NCBI GenBank assembly: GCA_963734395.1
Contig: CAVTGY010000007.1
Location: forward strand, 124,001-188,000
DNA: 64,000 nt
DNA from: Bog-756 sp963734395
GTDB lineage: Bacteria; Actinomycetota; Acidimicrobiia; Acidimicrobiales; RAAP-2
Direction of reading: 5' to 3'
Of the stretch, positions 35,493 to 43,506 are shown in pieces. Each line of letters opens with the position of its first letter. The first letter of the stretch is position 1. The position numbers and the translations under genes are program-made. Below the pieces are notes generated by a model. That model was not told the DNA's origin, did not search any database, and worked only from the letters and a program-made list of their open reading frames with translations.

Positions 35493-36285
35493 GTGATCGT
35501 CTGCATCACTGTGTCGGCCACGGTGGTGGCATCGACGGCCGCGCTCGCGATCGACCTGGTCACCGTGCGGTCTGTCCATGCTGTCGACCATCACCCCGCT
35601 GAGCGAGCGGGGCAAGGGCCACTCCTACCGGTCCACGGCCGGATGGTTCATCCTCGGTGGTACCGCCGGGGGTGCGACGCTGGGTGTGGCGATGGCCGGC
35701 CTGGCCGCCGGCGTGCGCTCACTCCAGCTGTCGCCGACGGTGATCGGATGGTGCGCCCTTGGTGCCGCGGTGACGGTCGCCGCCTCCGACACCGGCATCG
35801 CCGGCGTGAGGTTGCCGGTCCACCACCGGCAAGTCAACGAGCGCTGGCTCGACCAGTACCGGCCCTGGGTCTACGGAGCCGGCTTCGGCTGGCAGATCGG
35901 TGCGGGACTGGTCACCTACATCACCACCGCCGCCGTCTATCTGATGATCGTCCTGGGCGCCCTCACCGCTCTCCCGATGACCGCACTGCTGATCGGCACC
36001 GGCTTCGGTCTTCTCCGTGGTCTCTGTGTCCTGTTGACCCGACACCTGGGGAGTCCCACCGAAATGCGATCCTTCCACCGTCGTTTCGCCGCCCGCGGGT
36101 TGGTGGTGGGCAAGGCGGTGATCGGCGTCGAAGTCGGAGTCATCGCCACGTTGATCGCAGCCGTGCTGGTGGTGTCGGTGGAACTGCCGGCCATGTGGGC
36201 CGTTCTCACCGTCGGCCTCGGCTCGGCGGGGGCCGCCGTGCTGGTCGCAGCCAGGCGGGGCGCCGGCCGACCGGAGCTCACCTGA
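35493..36285 (+). CDS. Polytopic membrane protein of the mau-like cluster; probable frame break
   Basis: GTG 35493 has a good GGAGGG ribosome site and begins with a membrane helix (VIVCITVSATVVASTAALAIDLV). The main body is in the next frame from about 35570 (LSMLSTITPLSERGKGH...), so one extra base near 35568 is inferred; ATG 35578 alone lacks a ribosome site. The joined product has about 263 residues and six or so membrane segments, with a central loop around HHRQVNERWLDQYRPW. No family was recognised. By position it could play the part of MauF, but there is no sequence proof. Confidence 0.6.
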
Positions 36286-36316
36286 ACCGGTCCCGGACCG
36301 CGGGGTGGCCTGCCGA

Positions 36317-37321
36317 TCAGTCGCTGTCGGCGGGTCGAGAACCCGCCGCAGTCGAGATGCCGGCCACCGGCTCGCCCTCCCTCGGGGGGTCGATTTCCCC
36401 GACCGACTCGGTGTCCTCGGTGTCCTCGACATCCTCGACGGCGCCGCCGGGTCGGTCGACAGGGAGCTCGGGTCCGGGGTCACCGCCCTCACCTCTCCGC
36501 CACCGCTGCAGTGGTTTGATCCTCGAGATCAACAGCACCACTCCCCAGATGGCCAAGGCGATCCCCGCCCCCTGCACCAGCAGCGACCCCACCCGCCCGT
36601 CCTCGCCCAGCCACAGGTGTTCGTCGAAGAACCGTTCGATCCCCCACAGCACCATCCCCACCCCGATGACGATGCCCGACGGGGGGAGCAACCGGGTGGT
36701 GGGCGGCGCGCCTTCGCTCCGGTCCGCCGGTTCCACCTGTGGACCGGTGGTACGCAGCCATCGCTCGACCAACAAGAGGATGGCGAAGATGGTGAAGTCC
36801 TCGATCGACTGGATGATCGGAACCGGGAGTCGTTTCCCCACTTGGTCCGCGTAGTACATGCCGAACCACTGGTTGGTCGGATGACCACCTCCGGCCACCA
36901 TCAGCTGGGGTCCCAGCAATCGGCCCATTCCCCAGCAGGCCATCAGCACCGGCGCCATCAGATCGGCGAAGCGCATGGTCGGGAGTTCGGGGCACCGCCG
37001 GCGAGCGCTGACCACCGCCACCGGCACGGCGAAGAGCAGACCGCCGAACGAGGAGAGCCCGCCCTGCCAGATGGAGAACACCTGGTCCGGATGGTGCCAG
37101 TAGTACGAGAAGTTGGAAAGGACGTGCAGGGCCCGGGCGCCGACGATGGCCGCCACGATCACCCACACGAACATGCCGGTCACCCACTGCCAGGGATACC
37201 CCGCCCGGCGCAGTCGCCGTTCGGTGTAGCGCAGGCCGAACCAGAAGGTGAGGGCCAGCCCGATCCCGTAGGTGTGCACCTCCAGGAACCAGATGTGGAA
37301 CGCGACAGGGATCGGTCTCAT
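36317..37321 (-). CDS. lgt: Prolipoprotein diacylglyceryl transferase
   Basis: Integral membrane enzyme that moves diacylglycerol from phosphatidylglycerol to the lipobox cysteine of lipoproteins. Starting at ATG 37321 (MRPIPVAFHIWFLEVHTYG) gives 334 residues. Lgt hallmarks are the HTYGIGLAL N-terminal helix, IVGARALHVL, IWQGGLSSFGGLLF, and the signature GRLLGPQLMVAGGGHPTNQWFGMYY followed by RLPVPIIQSIED. The C-terminus is a disordered acidic tail. No strong ribosome site is visible, and an upstream in-frame extension is not family-like. At least one lipoprotein client is encoded in this window (21209). Confidence 0.88.
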   Translation of the reverse strand: MRPIPVAFHIWFLEVHTYGIGLALTFWFGLRYTERRLRRAGYPWQWVTGMFVWVIVAAIVGARALHVLSNFSYYWHHPDQVFSIWQGGLSSFGGLLFAVPVAVVSARRRCPELPTMRFADLMAPVLMACWGMGRLLGPQLMVAGGGHPTNQWFGMYYADQVGKRLPVPIIQSIEDFTIFAILLLVERWLRTTGPQVEPADRSEGAPPTTRLLPPSGIVIGVGMVLWGIERFFDEHLWLGEDGRVGSLLVQGAGIALAIWGVVLLISRIKPLQRWRRGEGGDPGPELPVDRPGGAVEDVEDTEDTESVGEIDPPREGEPVAGISTAAGSRPADSD

Positions 37322-37451
37322 TGGGGTGAGGGTCTCATGGGGAGGGTCTCGTGCTCGGGCAGGGGTGGCTGATCCGCGGAAATCAGCGCTTCCCAGTATG
37401 CCCCAGGCTCCCGGTAGGGTGGCGTCAGTGCACGGGGATGGAGCGGGACCA

Positions 37452-38249
37452 GTGAGATCGCTTTCCGGCAAGGTGGCCGTGGTTACCGGCGGAGGATCGG
37501 GGATCGGCCTGGCCACCGCCACCCGCCTGGCCGACGCCGGGGTTTTTGTGGCCGTCGTCGACCTGGACGGCGCCTCGGCCGAGCGGGTTGCCGGGGAGCT
37601 CGGGGGATTCGGGCTCCAGGCAGACGTGGGTCAGTCCCAGGAGTGGCCGGGCATCGTCGAACAGGTGACCGCTCGTTTCGGCGGCATCGATCTCGCCCAT
37701 CTCAATGCCGGGGTGACCACGGGCGAGTCCGACATCACCAAGGTGACCGACGCCATCTACCGCCGGGCGGTCGGTGTCAACGTGGACGGGGTCGTCTTCG
37801 GGGTGCGGGCCCTGGTGCCCGCACTCTCGGCCCGCGGCGGTGGTGCCATCGTGGCCACCGCGTCGCTGGCCGGCCTGATCGGCTTCTCTCCCGACCCCAT
37901 CTACTGCCTGACCAAGCATGCCGTGGTCGGTCTGGTGCGCTCCCTTGTCCCACAGCTGGCCGAACGCAGGATCACCATCAACGCGGTGTGCCCGAGCATC
38001 GTCGACACACCGCTGATCGACGACGTACGAGACGTACTGCAGAGCAGCGGCTTTCCCCTCATCGACGTGGCCGCGGTGTCAGCGGCGGTGGTCGAGCGAC
38101 TGTCGGGAGAGGAGACCGGCGACGCCATGGTCATCCAGGCCGGTCGTGAGTCGATCGCCTTCCGGTTCGCCCGGCCTCCCGGACCGCGAGCCGGCGGGAC
38201 CGTGGGCCAGATGCCGCCGACCGAGATGGCCGCGGACGATCAGGGGTGA
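37452..38249 (+). CDS. Short-chain dehydrogenase/reductase
   Basis: A 265-residue NAD(P)-dependent oxidoreductase. The cofactor motif is TGGGSGIGLATATRLA, the NAG motif is LNAGVTTG, and the catalytic Ser and Tyr-Lys are in ATASLAGLIG and YCLTKHA. GTG 37452 is used (GGAG upstream); a longer in-frame extension overlaps lgt. The gene is divergent from lgt and convergent with the NlpC/P60 gene. No specific substrate can be named. Confidence 0.85.
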   Translation: MRSLSGKVAVVTGGGSGIGLATATRLADAGVFVAVVDLDGASAERVAGELGGFGLQADVGQSQEWPGIVEQVTARFGGIDLAHLNAGVTTGESDITKVTDAIYRRAVGVNVDGVVFGVRALVPALSARGGGAIVATASLAGLIGFSPDPIYCLTKHAVVGLVRSLVPQLAERRITINAVCPSIVDTPLIDDVRDVLQSSGFPLIDVAAVSAAVVERLSGEETGDAMVIQAGRESIAFRFARPPGPRAGGTVGQMPPTEMAADDQG

Positions 38250-38279
38250 CCGGCTACCCCACCAAACCGGTGGTGTGAC

Positions 38280-39500
38280 TCAGACGACCCTACCCACACC
38301 GGCGAATCCATCCCCGGTGCGGACCGCGGTGATCCAGACCGAAGCCCCGGTGTAGGGAGCCTCGATCATCGAGCCGCCCCCGACGTACATCGCCACGTGC
38401 TCCGATCCGCCGGGACCGTAGAAGAGCAGGTCGCCGGGTTCGATATCGGCCAGCGGGATATGGGTGGTGTCGTCGTACTGGGCTCCCGAATAGTGGGGAA
38501 GGCTGATGCCCACCTGGGCGTAGGCCCACGCCACCAGGCCGGAGCAGTCGAAGCCCGCCGGGCTCTCCCCGCCCCACACGTAGGGGACGCCGATCTCACG
38601 TTCCGCCGCCTGCACCGCGCCGGCAGCGCCTGCCGCCAACGGCGGAAGGGGTGCCGAGGAGGCCGGCGACGGTCCGCTGGTGGCGCCGCCGCCCGCCGAG
38701 CCGCCGCTCTGCGAAGGAGCCTGGGCTGTCTGGGCCGCGGCGGCGGCCGCCTGAGCCGCCGCCAGCTTGGCATTGAACGCCGCAGTCGCCGCCGCCTTGG
38801 CCGCAGCCGCCTGCGCTGCCTGCTGCTGGGCCACCAGATTCTGGATGTTGGCGTTGACACTGGCCAGGGTCTGCCTGTCCTGTTGGGCGAGTGCCGTGGC
38901 CTGACCGGTCTCCGCGGTCAGGCTGTTCTTTGTGTCGCTGGCTTGTGACTGCTGTTGCTGGAGCGCACTCTGGGTGGCCTGGAGCCGGTCCTGGGCCGTG
39001 TGCAGTTGATCGATGGTGGTGGTCACATTGCCGGTGGCGATGGCCGAGTACTCGGAGCGGATGCCGCTGGTGTTGGCGTTGGACGAGAACATCTGGGTGA
39101 CCTGGTTGGTGGTCCCGCTGTTGGTGTAGTCGCTGATGGCCTGGACCCGGAGCTGGCCCTGGTCCTTGGCTACCTCGGACTGGTCCGCCGCCATTTGGGC
39201 CTGGCTGGCCGCAATCTGGCTGTTTAGTTGGGAGAGCCGGTAGTCCGCGGCCGTCACCTGCCCGGTCAACGACTGGATCTGCGCTTCGGTCGCCTGGATC
39301 TTGGCGGTGATGGCGGCGGCTTGCGCCTTGGCATCGGCGATCTGGTCGGCCGAGGCCGGGCGCGCCAAAGAAATCAGCGTCGACACGCCACCCAATGCTG
39401 CGGCTAGTGCGATGATCGAAATGACCCTTTTCGGGGTCTTCTTTCGGGAGGGGGGAGTCGCACCTGGCTCTGACGTCGAGTACTGCTCGGCGTGAGTCAT
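38280..39500 (-). CDS. NlpC/P60 peptidoglycan hydrolase with coiled coil (RipA-like)
   Basis: A 406-residue secreted cell-wall endopeptidase. A basic N-terminus is followed by one hydrophobic export segment (VISIIALAAALGGVSTLISLA). A long Ala/Gln-rich coiled coil spans about residues 55-270. A Gly/Ser/Pro linker leads to the NlpC/P60 domain (about 295-406). Catalytic residues: Cys in GFDCSGLVAWAYAQ and His in GSEHVAMYVGGG. Such enzymes cut D-Glu-mDAP bonds during division. ATG 39500 is preceded by GGGGCGAT. The gene is monocistronic. Confidence 0.92.
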   Translation of the reverse strand: MTHAEQYSTSEPGATPPSRKKTPKRVISIIALAAALGGVSTLISLARPASADQIADAKAQAAAITAKIQATEAQIQSLTGQVTAADYRLSQLNSQIAASQAQMAADQSEVAKDQGQLRVQAISDYTNSGTTNQVTQMFSSNANTSGIRSEYSAIATGNVTTTIDQLHTAQDRLQATQSALQQQQSQASDTKNSLTAETGQATALAQQDRQTLASVNANIQNLVAQQQAAQAAAAKAAATAAFNAKLAAAQAAAAAAQTAQAPSQSGGSAGGGATSGPSPASSAPLPPLAAGAAGAVQAAEREIGVPYVWGGESPAGFDCSGLVAWAYAQVGISLPHYSGAQYDDTTHIPLADIEPGDLLFYGPGGSEHVAMYVGGGSMIEAPYTGASVWITAVRTGDGFAGVGRVV

Positions 39501-39668
39501 ATCGCCCCACTGTCTAGTCCAATCAACCGGGGTCCACAAGCACCCCCCCGCCCAATTCGCTTGTGAACAGGACTTTTGAGCGCCCGGGTCCCGGTCGCCG
39601 CCCGACCCGGTCCGGTTTGTGGGGGCGCACCGGACCCACCGACAGTCCTCCGAGTATGGTCGTCAACC

Positions 39669-40361
39669 GTGGGTGAGATGATCGAATTTGCCAGCAATGG
39701 AACCGTCGGCCACGGCTATATCGCCACCGCCGTCAATGGTGCCGATCCGACCCCGGGAATCATCGTGCTCCAGGAGTGGTGGGGTCTGGTCGACCAGATC
39801 AAGCGCACCTGTGACCGGTTCGCCGGTGCCGGGTTCACCGCGCTGGCCCCCGACCTCTACGACGGCGCCACCGTGCCCCTCGATGAACCCGATGAGGCCG
39901 GCAAGCAGATGATGGCGCTCAAGATGGACGCGGTGGCCAAAGACCTGAGTGGAGCGGTGGACGAGCTGGTCCGGCGTACCGGGCGTTCCCGCGTCGGAGT
40001 GATCGGATTCTGTATGGGTGGCGGACTGGCCCTGGTGCTCGCCACCCAACGTCCCGACGCGGTCAAGGCGGTGGTACCGGCATACGGCCTCATCCCGTGG
40101 ACCGACGCCCGCCCCGACTACTCGAAGTTGGATGCCGCGGTGCACATCCACGCCGCCGAGGAGGATGACTACTTCGATCCCGACGCCGCCCGCGCCCTCA
40201 CCGCCGAACTCACCGGTCTGGGCAAGGACGTCGAGCTCTTCCTGTATCCCGGTGCCGGCCACGCCTTCTTCAACGAGGACCGGCCCGAGGCGCACCACCG
40301 CGAATCGGCCGAGCTGTTGTGGGATCGCACGGTCGGGTTCTTTCGCACGACGCTGGCTTGA
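39669..40361 (+). CDS. Dienelactone hydrolase family protein
   Basis: A 230-residue cytosolic alpha/beta hydrolase. It starts at GTG 39669 (VGEMIEF). The fold begins with GIIVLQEWWGLVDQIKR; the Glu of this motif is characteristic of dienelactone hydrolase. The nucleophile is a cysteine in VGVIGFCMGGGLAL, the acid is the Asp in EEDDYFDPDAA, and the His is in PGAGHAFFNEDRPE. Classical members open 4-carboxymethylenebutenolide rings in chloroaromatic degradation, but many have unknown roles. It is followed closely by a peptidase-like gene. Confidence 0.88.
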   Translation: MGEMIEFASNGTVGHGYIATAVNGADPTPGIIVLQEWWGLVDQIKRTCDRFAGAGFTALAPDLYDGATVPLDEPDEAGKQMMALKMDAVAKDLSGAVDELVRRTGRSRVGVIGFCMGGGLALVLATQRPDAVKAVVPAYGLIPWTDARPDYSKLDAAVHIHAAEEDDYFDPDAARALTAELTGLGKDVELFLYPGAGHAFFNEDRPEAHHRESAELLWDRTVGFFRTTLA

Positions 40362-40374
40362 GAACCGATAGCGG

Positions 40375-41622
40375 ATGGCTGATACCGCACTGGTCGGCGA
40401 CTACCTGATCCTTGGGCTGCGCCTCGGCCGTCATATCGACGGTCTGGTCGACGCCTATTACGGTCCCCCCGATCGGATGGCGCAGGTCGACGCGGAACCG
40501 ATGCACCCTCCGGACCAACTGGTGGCCGAGGCCAAGGCCCTGGTGGCGGCCATCGATGCCGGCGAACCGCTCGACCCGGTTGCCTCCGGCGGCACCGCCG
40601 ATGTCGGTGCCGACTCGGCCCGCCGGCACTGGCTGCGCAGCCAGGTGGTCGGGCTCCACACCACCGCCCGCAAGCTGGCGGGCGAGGCGATCGGCTACGC
40701 CGACGAGGTCGAGGCCTGTTACGGGGTCCGGCCCCGCCGGGTCGACGAGGACGTCCTGGCCCAGGCCCACCGGCGCCTGGACGAGGCGCTCCCCGGTTCG
40801 GGGCCGCTGGCCGAACGGTTGGTGGCGTGGCGCGAGTCCCACGCCATCCCGACCGACCGCTTGCAACCGGCGATCGAGTCGCTGGCCGAGGACCTGCGGG
40901 CCCGGACGCTGGCGCTGTTCGGACTGCCCGAGGGTGAGCGAGTCGATTTCGAGTTGGTCTCCGACCAACCGTGGTCGGGATTCAACTACTACCTCGGCGA
41001 TCTGCGCAGCCGGGTTGCGGTCAACACCGACCTGCCGGTCCTGTCCACCGGACTCGCCCACCTGGTGGCCCACGAGTCCTATCCCGGCCACCACACCGAG
41101 CACACCCGCAAGGAGGTCGGGCTGGTCCGTCGACGTCAGTGGTGGGAGGAGTCCATCTTCCTGGTGGGGACCCCGCAGTGCCTGCTGGCCGAAGGCCTCG
41201 CCGATTGTGGGCTCGAAGTGGTGATGGGCCGCCGCCCCGAAGCCATCGTGGCCGACCATCTCCGGCCGCTCGGGATCCGTTACGACACGGAGGTGGTGGC
41301 GGCGGTGTCCGAAGCCGGTGAAGCCCTCGACGCGGTGCGCCAGAACGCCGCCTTCCGACTGCACGAGGATGGCGCCGACCCCGAGGTGGTCACCGACGAG
41401 GTCGCCCGGTGGGGATTGTCCACCCGGGAACGGGCGGCCAAGGCGGTCGAGTTCCTCGTCCATCCCACCTGGCGGGCCTACCTCACCTGTTACGTCGAGG
41501 GCCTCCCTCTGTGTCGGGCCTTCGTCGGCGGGGATCCGGCCCGTTTCGACCGGCTCCTGTCCGAGCAGCTCACCCCCGACGTCCTGGCCGAACAGATCCG
41601 GATCGACCACCGCGACACCTGA
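40375..41622 (+). CDS. DUF885-like metallopeptidase
   Basis: A 415-residue protein with a zinc-peptidase motif, HLVAHESYPGHHTEHTRKE (HExxxGHH type), near residue 238. A glutamate in LAEGLADCGLE downstream may be the third ligand. No signal peptide or membrane segment is visible, so it is probably cytosolic. Family members are related to the M32/DUF885 group, whose substrates are mostly unknown. It begins 14 bases after the hydrolase gene, likely in one message. Confidence 0.75.
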   Translation: MADTALVGDYLILGLRLGRHIDGLVDAYYGPPDRMAQVDAEPMHPPDQLVAEAKALVAAIDAGEPLDPVASGGTADVGADSARRHWLRSQVVGLHTTARKLAGEAIGYADEVEACYGVRPRRVDEDVLAQAHRRLDEALPGSGPLAERLVAWRESHAIPTDRLQPAIESLAEDLRARTLALFGLPEGERVDFELVSDQPWSGFNYYLGDLRSRVAVNTDLPVLSTGLAHLVAHESYPGHHTEHTRKEVGLVRRRQWWEESIFLVGTPQCLLAEGLADCGLEVVMGRRPEAIVADHLRPLGIRYDTEVVAAVSEAGEALDAVRQNAAFRLHEDGADPEVVTDEVARWGLSTRERAAKAVEFLVHPTWRAYLTCYVEGLPLCRAFVGGDPARFDRLLSEQLTPDVLAEQIRIDHRDT

Positions 41623-41733
41623 GGGTCGCCCTGGCTGAACGGCCGAGGAGCTCGGTCGACCGGGCGGGCGGCCGGCGTCCGGCGTCCGGTGGCACATTTG
41701 GGGCTCCAGCCGATTGGGCCGTACCATCGAACC

Positions 41734-42672
41734 ATGTCCGAACGCTCCCGTAACCTTCCCCGCCGCTCGTGCATGTCGTCCCCCGGATCGAACGAGCGCT
41801 TTCTGGCCAAGGCCCCGACCGTCCCCGCCGACATGAGCTTCCTCGATCTCGAGGACTCGGTCGCCCCGCTGGAGAAGGAGGCGGCCCGGGCCAAGGTGGC
41901 CGATGCCATCAAGAATCTGTCATGGGACGAGCGGGTGCTCTGCGTGCGGGTCAACGCCTGGGACACCGAGTGGACCTACGGCGACGTGATCGACGTCGTC
42001 TCCAACGCCGGCGAGCGGTTGGACGAGCTCATGCTTCCCAAGGTCCAGAGCGCGGCCGAGGTGGTCGCCCTCGACCTGCTGCTCACCCAGGTGGAGAAGA
42101 GGTGCGGTCTGCCTGTCGGCCACATCGGGATCGAGGCGCAGATCGAGACCACACGAGGTCTGATCAATGTAGAGGAGATCTGCGCGGCATCGACTCGCCT
42201 GGAGACCATCATCTTCGGCCCCGCCGACTTCGCCGCGTCGATGGAGATGCCGGTGCTGACCGGTGGCGTGGCCATCCCCGAGTATCCCGGAGACCATTTC
42301 AATTATGTCTTCTCCAAAATCCTGATGGCCGGTCGGGCCAACGGGCTCCAGGTCATCGACGGCCCGTTCCTCAAGGTCCGCGAACTCGACGTGCTTCGCG
42401 AATTCTCCCAACGGACCCGTATCCTCGGCTACGACGGCAAGTGGGCCCTCACCCCCGACCAGGTCGGCGTGCTCAACCAGGTCTATTCGCCGACCCAGGA
42501 GCAGTTCGATCGGGCGTGGGACATCCTCGACGCCTATCGCCGGGCGACCGAGGACGATCGGGCCGGCGCTGTCATGTTCGGGGACGAGATGATCGACGAG
42601 GCGTCGTCCAAGATGGCCACCAAGTTCGTCTCCCGCGGCGAGCGGGCCGGCCTCACCCGCTCGCCGGGCTGA
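41734..42672 (+). CDS. HpcH/HpaI-type lyase, malyl-CoA / beta-methylmalyl-CoA lyase-like
   Basis: A 312-residue CitE-like TIM-barrel enzyme. Signatures are CMSSPGSNERFLAKA, FLDLEDSVAPLEKEAARAKV (metal-binding Glu/Asp), RVNAWDTEW, MLPKVQSAAEV, the catalytic-site Glu in HIGIEAQIETTRGL, IIFGPADFAASM, and GYDGKWALTPDQV. The overall pattern is that of Mcl, which in the ethylmalonyl-CoA pathway splits beta-methylmalyl-CoA to glyoxylate and propionyl-CoA. The Mcd-like dehydrogenase at 43507 and the MaoC-like hydratase at 46423 support this. A citrate-lyase-beta-like role in another pathway remains possible. Confidence 0.75.
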   Translation: MSERSRNLPRRSCMSSPGSNERFLAKAPTVPADMSFLDLEDSVAPLEKEAARAKVADAIKNLSWDERVLCVRVNAWDTEWTYGDVIDVVSNAGERLDELMLPKVQSAAEVVALDLLLTQVEKRCGLPVGHIGIEAQIETTRGLINVEEICAASTRLETIIFGPADFAASMEMPVLTGGVAIPEYPGDHFNYVFSKILMAGRANGLQVIDGPFLKVRELDVLREFSQRTRILGYDGKWALTPDQVGVLNQVYSPTQEQFDRAWDILDAYRRATEDDRAGAVMFGDEMIDEASSKMATKFVSRGERAGLTRSPG

Positions 42673-42710
42673 GCTCGGAGCTCGCACCCGACCTCAGTTC
42701 GCACCCGACG

Positions 42711-43451
42711 TCAGAAGGTGAATCGGCGGTGCCACTCGTCGAGGACGGTGTAGTCGCCGTGCAGGTCCACCGGGCTCAGCGTCGGCCGGTGGTACAAGGT
42801 GAGCTCGAGGTCGGAGGCGGTGCCGCTGACCACCACGTCACCGCCTTCGGAGGGCGCTTGATCGTCGGACCTCCGTTCCACCTCGACCCGATCCGGCGCC
42901 AGGGTGAGGATCCACTCGGTCCCCACATCGGTGGAGCGGAGGGCCATCACCCGTCCGCTGCCCTGGCGCTCCGGTTCGCGGGCGGTGACCAGCACGTCGA
43001 GCACCTCGTCGATTCCGTCGGCGGCCACCTCGGTGGGGATGGGGGTGCAGATGCCCCGCGCCGCCTGGGCGTCAAACCGGTGGACGGCCAGCTCGTGGGT
43101 CATCCGACGGGACACGAACTTTGCGGTGTGATCGGGCTCGAACCAGGTCCACACCGGGGTCGACTCCGGTATCCCGTCGAACTCGCTGATCAGGGTGGAG
43201 GCGATCTCGGCCACCCACCCCACCATCAGCTTCGCTTCCGGTGGATCGGGAAAATCCGGTTTGGGTCGGCCGGTTCCCTCGCACAGCACGTGGTCCCAGA
43301 ATCCGCAGAAATGGCCGATGTGAACGGCCAGGTCGTTGACCGTCCAGCCCTCACAGGTGGGAACCAGGTCGTCCATCTCCCCCGACTCCAGCGCGAAGGT
43401 CAGCGCGCCGATCTCGGCCCGGGCCGCGTCGATGAGGGCGAGGTACTCCAT
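42711..43451 (-). CDS. Maleylpyruvate isomerase family (MDMPI) protein
   Basis: A 246-residue protein with the N-terminal four-helix mycothiol-dependent domain (DinB-like), seen as LVPTCEGWTVNDLAVHIGHF with the metal-binding His pattern. The second conserved part is MTHELAVHRFDAQ, and a C-terminal MDMPI domain follows. Such proteins are mycothiol-dependent isomerases or transferases of uncertain substrate and mark an actinobacterial host. It is transcribed with, or shortly before, nothing obvious: neighbours on both sides are separate units. Confidence 0.8.
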   Translation of the reverse strand: MEYLALIDAARAEIGALTFALESGEMDDLVPTCEGWTVNDLAVHIGHFCGFWDHVLCEGTGRPKPDFPDPPEAKLMVGWVAEIASTLISEFDGIPESTPVWTWFEPDHTAKFVSRRMTHELAVHRFDAQAARGICTPIPTEVAADGIDEVLDVLVTAREPERQGSGRVMALRSTDVGTEWILTLAPDRVEVERRSDDQAPSEGGDVVVSGTASDLELTLYHRPTLSPVDLHGDYTVLDEWHRRFTF

Positions 43452-43506
43452 GCGCTCACGGTAGTCGGCCCGGCCCAGCCCGGCCCGGCGTGGCCTGGCC
43501 TGCGGC

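Noticed and set aside
35578..36285. ATG 35578 as the true start of the membrane protein
   Set aside because: There is no ribosome site before it, and the upstream GTG 35493 has a strong site plus a membrane helix in the adjacent frame, so a frame break is more likely.
39501..39668. c-di-AMP (ydaO) riboswitch upstream of the NlpC/P60 gene
   Set aside because: Such riboswitches often precede wall hydrolase genes in actinobacteria, but the conserved core elements could not be found in this region.
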